DNA of 64,000 bases from Lingula anatina (Eukaryota > Brachiopoda > Lingulata > Lingulida > Lingulidae): assembly GCF_001039355.2 (NCBI RefSeq), contig NW_019775773.1, positions 124,001 through 188,000 of the forward strand, written 5' to 3'. The number at the start of each line of letters is the position of its first letter. Position 1 is the first letter of the stretch. A program made the position numbers and the translations under genes. The notes beneath the pieces were generated by a model. That model saw only the letters and a program-made list of their open reading frames with translations, was not told the origin of the DNA and searched no databases. This document shows, in pieces, positions 13,479-25,100 of this stretch.

Positions 13479-13513
13479 ATTTTTAACGTCTGCATTGGGA
13501 AAGATAAGCAGCT
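13479..13513 (-). CDS. Candidate 35-nt internal exon, unrecognised gene
   Basis: The sequence between acceptor catatcctgtag and donor AAT-gtaagt reads LLIFPNADVKN in the frame that needs one base from the previous exon. Both splice sites are strong. No family is recognised. The phase would also fit the internal donor in the SLC35D last exon, which may be chance. Confidence 0.35.
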
Positions 13514-16500
13514 CTACAGGATATGTAAACATAAAAAATAAAACTTTGGGACATTTTCAAATGCAGATACTAGTAGTATTTGATTTAAATCAGAGAGAAG
13601 TATGCAGTCTGATGCACCTGGAAATATCTATGAGACATTCTATCATTTTTCATTGTGAATGATAGAAGCTAGTAAATCATTACTATACACAACCTCAATT
13701 GCTGTGCAGCTGAGAGAAAATGCATGGAATGCATGTTCCCATTCATTTAACAAAAGTCAATAGTCATTTAAAGCACTAGAAATTGATTTTGAGCCCAAGA
13801 AAATTTGTTAAGTATTTTTTCATGTACATATTCCCTTTATGGTTCCTATAATAATATAAAACATTCACCATCTCATGACTAAGTCTTATGAAAAAAGCCT
13901 GCACTGTACATATACCACCGATTTCTGGCAGTGAACAGTTAGCTGGTAATTGAAGCATCTTTTACAGTAAATGGAATGCAATTAAATAATTAAAAAAAGG
14001 AATTTCATGTCATTAAAATCAGTACAAAAATCATTCTCGAACACTGTTAGAATTAAAATAGTATTTCTGAATTGCACCCTTATTGCTTGCTTTCATCAAA
14101 GTACTGTCTTTATCCAAATTGAAAGTCTTTTAATTTAAATAATAATTCATTATAATATATAACAGGCTTTACCTTTTCCACGTTGGTCCTTTTTCTGCTG
14201 CATTTTTATCTTCAACAATCCCATCAAATATAGTCAATTCAGATTGAGAAATAAATGTTTCTCATATTTATTTTCCCTTTCAATTTCTTGCCACTACATG
14301 TTGGTCTGAAAACTCACTAACAATTTTTTAAATAATGATACTCCGTTTGGTATGCACGCTAAGATCAAATATTGACTTTGCAGCAGCGCACTAATGCGTA
14401 ACCCTCAGAATATATTGAATAACACAAGTATTGATCAAGTGCATCCCAACTACAAGCCTGAAATTGATTTCTAAACTTCACGTATTCTCCCTAATTAATG
14501 ACCCTCTAAGACAGGTTGCATTGTCTGATCCCAGAAACGATGTATCTGGATCTATCTGGACCTTTCCAAGTGCCAAATGAAAAAAAAGTAAAAAAGTCCA
14601 CATTGTATTGCAGTACATGCAGTAGCTGAGGCACAGATTGCAATCTAATAGCTCCTACCATTAGCACAACTAAAACATTTCTGATTAGCAGAGTAAGAAA
14701 GACATACAGCCCATGCTGTAATAAAGACATTTACCCCATTTCCATAGATTTTTAGATCGATCTATCCCTGTGGGGCGTCTCACTAGATTACTGTCAGCTT
14801 GGCCGGCCTAAGCATCTGTCCTGCCTACTAAAAGCTGTAAGGGGGTAATTAACTATGGTGCCCGCTCGGCTGACTGCAATTTAGTGTGAACCCCCAGGGA
14901 GTTAGGTCGATCTAAATCTCTAGGAAAGCACCCATAGGGACAATTTTTTCTTTTTATATATATGTATACTACTACCTCCTACTAGTTTCAACCACATTAG
15001 TTATTATTCGCAGGAAGCAAGGGTGCCAATTCATTTTCTTGTTCTAACATTCAGCAGGACAACTGCTTTAGATCCCATACATATTGAAAAATTTAACATT
15101 TTCTCAAAAAACGAAATGCTAGTACACTGAAATTGCTTTTGTATTGTACATGTAAGTAATAATAATTTTGAAGTGCCTGTTAAAGATGACAGGTGTGATA
15201 TAAAAGCACAACGGCATATGTATAACTCAGTTTGCATTGCATATTCCAAGACTGTTCAAAAAGTTAATAATTAAATTAAATATGATTAAAAATGATAATT
15301 TTAATATGATTAAAAATAGTTATGTGGCCTTATAAATTCTTTGTGAAATGCAACATGGTTGGTTCAGCCAACAAACTGGCTAAAGACTTTTTTTGAAACA
15401 GGTCCCACAGCTCATTACTCAGGGTCCATCTCTCATCAATTACCTTTTTAAACACTTTACCATCATTTATCTTTTCATATGATCTGGAAATTCCTGTTTT
15501 TAAGCGTTCAAATTTGCACATTTCATTCATATAATGCTAGATATTTGCTCGTATTCGCTTTATTTAAATGTAAGTGCACTGTCCCCATGCCAATCAACAT
15601 GGAATACACATTCTTCTTAACAAAAGAAAGGAGCAGGAAAATAAAAATTAAAAAATTATCAGCAATATCAGTAAAAATAATGGATGTAAGTCATATCACA
15701 ATGGTTCAAGAAATACTTCATAAGGTATAAGAAAAAAGTGAAGCTATATAATAAAATGTGTGGTACATATATGCCACATTTCTGTATTCTAATAACAGAC
15801 AATTTTCTTAATTCCATGCTGCAGTTTATTAAACATAATTCTGTACTTTAAGGATTTACATCCACAAGGAACTACATGACATTATAACTTAAAAGTTTAA
15901 AAGCCCATCTGGCTGTAGGAAGTGGCATGAAGGAGGATTCATTGCTCGCTTGGTTTCTTCGGAGACCAATGGATGAAATGTCCTTTCTTCTTTCCTCTTT
16001 GGTTTATACTATCTGTTTTTTACCTAGGAAAAAATTAATCTAAACCAATATGCACCAATAGATCTGTTTATAATCAATAGAAGGTCCACAGGCCCAGTAT
16101 TAAGTAAAAAAAAAAAAAACCTTGAGGGCCATAAATTTATGCTTTATATGATTAATACTGTCCCACTTTTAAAAAGAATTCTGGGAAACATGCTCCCATC
16201 TTCTAGGAAATGGGGGGGAGGGACTTTATAAAGAGATCAACACAAAAACATTAAATTACCTTTAAAATAAAGCTACAAATTGTTATTTTAACATGCAAAA
16301 CATTTCAGGGAAGAATGCCACTCAACCCCCGTTCTTAATAAATGAAAATTGTCCATTGCATTTCCTTTATGGCATAAGTAAGTAAGTAAATAAACATTTT
16401 AAAAAGTACCATCATTCTGCTGAAAACATGTTAATGTAGACATTTTTAGGAGATGAGGAGGAGAGGGAGAATTGTAATTTTGGCATGCCCATCCTTGCTA

Positions 16501-17500
16501 TCCTGGGCCAAGAAACATCCTTCAGTTATATTTCTTACAAGTTATAAAAATTTTTTAATGTTACAAGTCATATAAATTTTTTAATGTTAAATTTGTCACA
16601 TTTCATTCTCAAATTTCAACCCAATAAATAAATAAATAAATAAATAAATATATAATACAGAAAACCTAGGGATTATCAAGGATACGAACATGTAAGAGAA
16701 TCCTTCAAAATATTAAAATAATTGTTCAACTGCATGACAGAAGAGGTGACGTTCACACTGCAAGCACTATAAAAAACATCCAAGTTTTTTCATTGCAATT
16801 ATTTTATTTTGCAATTTGTGTTTTCACAAGTGTATATGACAGAAAGAAATAATTTAGGAAAGAAATATTCACATTTAAACTTCCTATTCAAAACAATGCA
16901 CCCTAATATAAATTACCTCTATTTATACTAGCAAAGGGAGAATAAAACCATCTTAGCATGTAAATATTGCAGCTGAATGATAATAATATATGCGTATGGC
17001 AGGTATAGCTATATGGCATACATTTCACACTGGTTAGTTATCTAGACTCAGTATCAAGCTGAAGGCAATGAATTACAGAGCAAATAAATCGCCAAAGTGC
17101 ATGTGCATGTGTGTGTCAGCCAATAATAACATGCTTTTTAAAACATGCGGTAGCAAAGGCAAAGATAAGTGGGTTTCACATTTAGGACAGAACAGAAGGA
17201 TTTCATGTCATATTAAAACATTTTCACCTGAAATCTATATAAATTAAAGCAACAGAATAATTAGAATGATTTTCAATTACCTAAATATTCTGCCCTGTTA
17301 TAAAACAAACATAAACCTTGGCCTTCAAGAATTTGAACTTAATCCATTCAACTGATATGTGGTAGAAAGTTGTTGCAGAGATAAAAAAAAAAAAAAGAAA
17401 ACTGGATGCAAACAAACCCAACCAGTTAGTAACGAAGGTTCATTTCACATGTTAAAGCCTGAACTGGGCAGACACATATTAGTGTACATAAGCATTTATA
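13514..17500. other. No gene recognised; intergenic or intronic
   Basis: AT-rich sequence with simple A and AAAT runs (for example near 16,622-16,650). Only the weak protein-like stretch at 15333-15530 stands out. Confidence 0.5.
15333..15530 (-). other. Protein-like open stretch, unrecognised
   Basis: An open frame on the minus strand includes SYEKINDGKVFKKVIDERW and LSNELWDLFQKKSLASLL, with a balanced amino-acid composition unlike most shadow frames here. A possible acceptor (aatttccag) lies within it. It could be an exon or a decayed transposon fragment. Confidence 0.2.
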
Positions 17501-17505
17501 ATATC

Positions 17506-17572
17506 AGTATGTGCCCTATTTCCTCTATATGAATATAGCCTATATTCATATAGAGGAAATAGGGCACATACT
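17506..17572. repeat. Perfect 32-bp inverted repeat with 3-base loop
   Basis: Arms 17506-17537 and 17541-17572 are exact reverse complements around the spacer gcc. The arms include gtgccctatttcctctatat. Confidence 0.9.
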
Positions 17573-17825
17573 ATTAGCGATTGAAAAAAATAATCTTATT
17601 ACATCAACTATTTGCCCCAAATGCCCATCAGTTCAGAAAGTTAGTTATGTTCAAAACCCACAATTGCATGTGCACCATTTATCCTCTAAATGCAAATGGT
17701 AAGAGTAAAACCTCCATCAAACAACCAATTTCTTAAGATCTACCATTTGCCCTAAATGTCATTAGTTCACAGAGTATATATCCAGATCCCCGCATGTGCA
17801 CCACCGACAGACCAACAAAATCCTC

Positions 17826-18043
17826 TTATTTCTTCTTACCTGGAAAGAATAAAATAAGCCAATCCAGAACAGATAAAGAAATTTAAAACATACTGAAGCT
17901 ATCTAAATGAAACCCAAATACCAAAGAAACAAAAGCAAATCCCACAACAGTTTGAGAATATTGTTATATGTGGGTGGTGAGAAACATAAGGCTAAGAGTG
18001 AGGCGGGTATAGGTCATCATCAACAAAGGATAGCTGCTGCCCT
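17826..18043 (-). other. Candidate alternative last exons downstream of SLC35D
   Basis: Two acceptors with good pyrimidine tracts stand here: acttcaacag ending before 18043 and ttattctttccag ending before 17839. A possible internal donor (TCAGAAG then gtaatg) lies within the last SLC35D exon near 19278. Its phase would join the 18043 acceptor to give a 25-codon tail ending at 17964, and the 17839 acceptor to give a tail ending EGKKK at 17826. Another reading of the first exon, in a different phase, ends DDDLYPPHS at 17992. There is no transcript support. Confidence 0.25.
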
Positions 18044-19159
18044 CTGTTGAAGTAAAAAAGTGTCAAATCATGATGATGACAACAGCCTAAAATACTGTCA
18101 CGTAACATTCAAAACAGTTTTATAATCATATATATTCTGTCATACTTAAATAATATACTATAAATTTTTTTTAAAATTGTAGATCATATCAACCACTAAT
18201 CACCAGCACCTTAAATTGCATGAATGTTAGCTTTTAAGCTCTTAAGCAGCAAGTGTGCAAAATCATACAACACTGAACCATGAAGTTAGCTTGCAGTTGC
18301 TCCAAAACAACTGTGTAATTATTTCCTATCTTTTTCTACTTCACTCAGAAGAGATGGAGCAATTGCACAATGTCTCATGCCTGTTTTGAAATCATCAGAA
18401 CCATATGCAGTAAATCATTTTAGAAGCACCAAAGCATGACACAACGATAACAGGAAGACCTGATATTTGATCTTCAAATCATCTAACAAGCAGGCTATAT
18501 AGCCCTATTTAAAAGCAAAATCAATATAAAAGTTACCTCTATTTCTATCATATCCTTGAATCTTTTAAATCACAACAAAATAAGAATAAATGACACTTTG
18601 TATAATTACATACATATCAATATATTGATTCACAACATTTTGCAGATCTTCAACCAAAAACCATGCCTGTTTCTCAATGCTTCTTGTATTGTTAGAACAT
18701 GTCAAGCAAAAGCTCAATTTGTGCATGAAAATGATAATGAAACACTGAAATAATAATGACATTAAAATTAACACATGTGGTATTACAAACAAACCACAGA
18801 AACACTCCCTAAAGACCAGTTTATGCTCTGATTATAATACAGTTTGCTAATAAATACAAAAATATGTTTATCACATGCTCACACGTATTCCCCAGGCTCT
18901 ACTTACATGCAGTTAAGTTGGTGCAGAATGTAGCCAATACAAAAATAGAATCTTTATAATAAATAAGATACACAAAATATTCCCAATAGTAAGTTTGCAT
19001 GCATCCAATAAATATCCATGTGGCCTTACTCCAAAAGGAAATCAAACATGAGATGGTTGAAACTAAGAATTTTTCGCAGTTGGCATAACACCCGACAGAC
19101 TGTCAAACAGGTGCATAGTAAAATCCATTTTAAACTACAGGAGCTTGAAGAAAATATCA

Positions 19160-22100
19160 CTACACATTTTCAGCGTTAGTTATTGGGTTATTCTGCTGCA
19201 TGCCATGCACATTGGTACGTGGGGAGATTGGTATACTGCTGGTATTGTATTGCTCTTGACTTTGCTCATTACCTTCTGAGGTAGATACTGTTTCAGTCTT
19301 CTTCTTCTTTTCTCTAAATGTGATGTACGTGTAGAAAACACTTCCTGCACAGCTGGAAACAGGAATTTAATGTCATCATAATCATCAAATTTAACCCCAT
19401 TTGCATTTTAATGTAAGAAGTCCAAAAAGTGGCTACAAAAATCACCAGTCAAATACAACGTACTATTTTTTGCATGGTTTAAGAAATATAAACTCCCATT
19501 TTTATTATTTATTACTCGCAAGCATTCTTTTTTAGTCATATGCAATTAATATATAAATGCTGAATCTTATTTTTTTGATAAAATGTAAAGCACAAAAACA
19601 ACCTCTGGTCCAGGATTAAGATATTAGTAGAAGTGGATACAAATTAGGCATTTTATCAAAGAATCAGTTTTTATTGTAGATTGAAACACGAGCCCCACTA
19701 CCAACCTTATATTTAATCCAGTGAAGTTTGTTATACTAAAGATATAGTCTCCTCCTATTATCATCCCCAAGTAGGTCACCAATAAATTCTGGAATACAAC
19801 ATTAATACAGTTTCATCTACACAGTCCCAAATCCATGTTTTGACATTACACACTACATGTGATAAAATCAGATTTATGGATTTTAATATTGGATTAAAGT
19901 CATAAAAAATCATAGATGTCAAGCAGTACTTTCTGATATGCATAAGCACACACATTCAAAGCCTATGCCTTGTCATACTACGAAATATTTTATGAAAGAT
20001 ATGGTGACAGATATTTGAAAGCAACATATTAATGCATTTTTCATGGATATGTTAACAGAAGCCCACTCACCTTTAAAACCCCAACAATGGTTGTTGTTAA
20101 AGCAGAATTATAATGTGTGCACATTACAACAGAATACATAAGGACAAAGCCCATCAAACAGGACAAGGTGAACTGTAACAGGAACCAGGCATTTCCCCAT
20201 CCCTCAAAGTTTGTTGCCTGCAAAAATAATGTACAGATCCATATCAGAACACTATTATCAGAATGTTTTGTTAAAATATTACCTGCCATTTAAAACTGAG
20301 AAAAATACAATGGTTCCTAGTCACTATGGTTCCTAGTCACCAAACTTTATTCAAAATGTACCTGAAGTCTCATTTACTCAAGTAACTACATCTTAATCAG
20401 AGCTTTAAATACAATGCACTATGAATTATCTTTCCATCTCATTTATATGCATCACAATGTCGATGCATCCATTACCTTTTGTATATCTCCTGTATAGGCA
20501 CAAATTAAAGTTGCTGGTAACAGCATAAATAATGCATTGTAGTATAATATACCATACTGGCCCAATTCCTGCAATATAAGTATTCCCATGAAATACTTAG
20601 GGGCATACAAAATAACAATGGTAATAAAAATAATAAAATTTTAAAACATTAATAAAAATAGAATTATTATCAAACAATTCCAAGTCCATTGTCCTTTAAA
20701 AAAAAGCAGGAATCAGAGTTTAAATAGCAATAACCTGCCTTTGCTATAAGGCAACACTTTAAGAGACACAAATTTGTCAACTTTATCAATCTTATTTATG
20801 ACAATAATCTTCATCACTCACTTTTGACTCGAGCTTTTTTTTTGTTGTTACCCCATTCCCAGCCGTGGTTATGTCATTCAGCAGAAGAAAGGTATAACCC
20901 CAGAAGTTGAAGGCAAGATCACCACTGCAAAAGAAAATGAAAAATGGAACCACATAAAAAGTGTGATAAATAAACAACAGTTTAAATGTGCTATTTATTT
21001 GTTATGCATAATCTTCTTTTTTTACTTATGTGTGAGTGTTTGTGTATGCTGCTGTGCCTGCATGCCCTTGTAGGTACAAAGAACTGCTGTACTGTGAGAA
21101 TAAGGGTTTGTTTTTTTGTTTTTTTTTTTTGGTGTAAAAAAAGGCAGATATCTAAGCATTTTAGGAAACTTCAACTGTCACAGCATGTATTGACTGTGAA
21201 TGGAAACCCTTCTGAATAAACTTTTAATTACAATTACAATAACCAGTTTCTATTAATTTTACAAACATGCAATTTTCCAGTGAAGCACACTGTGATGTAA
21301 AGTAAAATATGTATACATACCTTGCTGCCACGATTGCACCAAATATCATACAGAATACTGAGAATTGCACCTTATAAGAGGCTTTCACCCTGCAGATGAT
21401 AAAACATGGGCAATATGTGCACAAGAAGTAAACTGAAGGTGTCTTAACTGTCAGCTTAAAGCACTGTAGTTCAAGTTAAACAGAGCATCCCTGACGCAAT
21501 ACACCATTTAAAAATTATTCTGTTAAAATTTCATCTCTGACTAATATCCATTATCTTTCATTAATTTATTAGAATTCTAAATGTGGAATAAAAGCCTGCA
21601 GGTTGATTCTAAAATACACATAAATTAATAAGGCTTGTACACTCCAGCATAGTAGATTTAAAATAAATGCTAAATACACCTATTTTTGGTGAAAGTAAGT
21701 GTTAACTATTTAAATAATTTTGCCAAATTTCAGATTTGGCCCAATAATTTTAAGGTGTCAACAATTTATCATTTAAGTATAAGCCTCAATTATATTCTAG
21801 TTTCTTTTGCATGTGTGTAGCAGACTGAGTAAAACTCACCCTAGGATATAGTACTCTAATATCATTGTCATTAATATGGAAAATCTCCTCAGCACTGTAA
21901 ACATAGGCAAGCTGCAACAACATTTCAATGTACTTGAATAATCAGATTATTCAAATATCAAACAAGCAAATGAAAATAAATATGTAACCCCGTATAAACA
22001 GCAGGGGCTACTCAATCTTTTATAATTTTATTTTTACAAACAGCTGTTCCTAAATTAACATGAACATCTATTTTGGTTAATGGCTACATTCTAATGTTTA

Positions 22101-25100
22101 AATTTTTTTTTTAATTCATATAGTTTGACTCGTTTCCATTAAAAATGTCATACTTGAGCTTTTTGGTTCCACCAAGACCAAATATGAGATTGCCAAGGTA
22201 AAACAGTGGCAGAGGAAATATCTGAAAAAGAAGCAATACACATGACATCTTTCATGTTGGTATTCAATACAAGCAAAAATACATTAGTTTTTTTACTTTG
22301 GTACATTTGTTTCAATTCAGTTTTTTCCTCATCAAGATATTTAAAAATAATTGATACTTTAAAAGACTAAAACGTGTTTTATTCAGTATTTGAACCACAG
22401 CAACATATTTAGCACATTTGTGAAAACAAATATCTTTTAAATAACAATTATTTAAAACTGTTCCATCTACATGGGCCTGGCCATACATATTTATAAGTTC
22501 TCATGTTCTCTAAATAAAATTTACTAGACTGCATAAAAAATGGCTGAGACTTTTATTACCTTTTTTATCACATCTGGTCTTAAATCTGGGTAGTTAACAA
22601 TATGTAAACATTTGCCTATAAATAATACAATTACAGTGGCAAGCATCTGGAAAAAAAGAAGTAATTTATTCATACAAAACAAACCAATATTTATAATCAG
22701 CATTGAATTACATCACATAAATAATTTTTATGGAGAAAAAGAGAAAATTTGGTTATCCATACACAACAAACCAATGTTTATAATCAGTATTATAGTTTTT
22801 ATACATACCGCAAAGTTAAAGCCACATTTAATATATTAAGCAATGAATGAATGCAGAGGTGTTTCTCATGCAAGACATGTACACAGAATATGCCTGAGTG
22901 ACCAGAGGTCAGGACTTCAATATGCAGGAAACCAGATTTTAACTGTTACTGACACAATGTTCTTACCCAAACCTTTATAAAACAGTTGAAGTCAACATGT
23001 CACTATGTGGAGTTGCTTTTTATGCTTTAATATAGAGAGTGCAGAAATCTATAGGCTGTTTTAAGAGATGACAATTCTTTATTTTGGTGGGAAAAGTGCC
23101 ATAAAGCCGATTTTCCTGGGGTTGATTGTCAATTTACCCATACTTTCCAATGGTTAATGAATCCATTCCAACATTCAAAGTTAGTCTTTTTTAAGTGTAG
23201 TTTTTGTTATAATCTCTTAAAAGAGATTATCACAAAGGGTAGCTATGCATAAATGTTCACTTGGTCTGATGGCAAGCACAGATTTCACAGTAATTGCGAT
23301 CACTGCCATTAATTATAAATATTTCTGTGTTGTTTACAATGTATTTATTGTGGAATATTGAATCTCATATGAAGAGCTCTTATAATCCTTTTAAGTTCAT
23401 GGAAACCCACTTAAAAGTTTGCCACATAATCCTCTACTGGATACTGAATAGATTTTCTGCAGGAATTACACAACAAGCATTCATTACACAAGTGGGTCGG
23501 CCAAATTTTATCCATGGATCTGTTTGTACACTTTTGTGAATGAGGCCTTTATTTATTTATTTTTGATGTATTGCTACAGTCCAAGGATCATAAGATCCTA
23601 GATTTCACTGATCCAAAAATTATGAAAANTTGGTGTAAAAAAAGGCAGATATCTAAGCATTTTAGGAAACTTCAACTGTCACAGCTTGTATTGACTGTGA
23701 ATGGAAACCCTTCTGAATAAACTTTTAATTACAATTACAATAACCAGTTTCTATTAATTTTACAAACATGCAATTTTCCAGTGAAGCACACTGTGATGTA
23801 AAGTAAAATATGTATACATACCTTGCTGCCACGATTGCACCAAATATCATACAGAATACTGAGAATTGCACCTTATAAGAGGCTTTCACCCTGCAGATGA
23901 TAAAACATAGGCAATATGTGCACAAGAAGTAAACTGAAGGTGTCTTAACTGTCAGCTTAAAGCACTGTATTTCAAGTTAAACAGAGCATCCCTGATGCAA
24001 TACACCATTTAAAAATTATTCTGTTAAAATTTCATCTCTGACTAATATCCATTATCTTTCATTTATTTATTAGAATTCTAAATGTGGAATAAAAGCCTGC
24101 AGGTTGATTCTAAAATACACATAAATTAATAAGGCTTGTACACTCCAGCATAGTAGATTTAAAATAAATGCTAAATACACCTATTTTTGGTGAAAGTAAG
24201 TGTTAACTATTTAAATAATTTTGCCAAATTTCAGATTTGGCCCAATAATTTTAAGGTGTCAACAATTTATCATTTAAGTATAAGCCTCAATTATATTCTA
24301 GTTTCTTTTGCATGTGTGTAGCAGACTGAGTAAAACTCACCCTAGGATATAGTACTCTAATATCATTGTCATTAATATGGAAAATCTCCTCAGCACTGTA
24401 AACATAGGCAAGCTGCAACAACATTTCAATGTACTTGAATAATCAGATTATTCAAATATCAAATAAGCAAATGAGAATATGTAACCCTGTATAAACAGCA
24501 GGGGCTACTCAATCTTTTATATATATAATTTTATTTTTACAAACAGCTGTTCCTAAATTAACATGAACATTTATTGTGGTTAATGGCTACATTCTTATAT
24601 TTTAAAAAGTTTTTTTTTAATTTATATAGTTTGACTCGTTTCCATTAAAAATGTCATACTTGAGCTTTTTGGTTCCACCAAGACCAAATATGAGATTGCC
24701 AAGGTAGAACAGCGGCAGAGGAAATATCTGAAAAAGAAGCAATACGCATGACATCTTTCATGTTGGTATTCAATACAAGCAAAAATACATTAGTTTTTTT
24801 ACCTTGATACATTTGTTTCAATTCAGTTTTTTCCTCATCAAGATATTTAAAAAGAACTGACACTTTAAAAAACTAAAACATGTTTTATTCAGTATTTGAA
24901 CCACAGCAATATATTTAGCACATTTGTGAAAATAAATATCTTTTAAATAACAATTATTTAAAACTGTTCCATCTACATGGGCCTGGTCGTACATATTTAT
25001 AAGTTCTCATGTTATCTAAATAAAATTTACTAGACTGCATAAAAAATGGCTGAGACTTTTATTACCTTTTTTATCACATCTGGTCTTAAATCTGGGTAGT

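Noticed and set aside
14173-14235. Possible minus-strand exon reading FDGIVEDKNAAEKGPTWK before a gtaaag donor
   Set aside because: No acceptor gives an open frame into it: the only good one (ttttcag near 14310) leads to stops in every phase.
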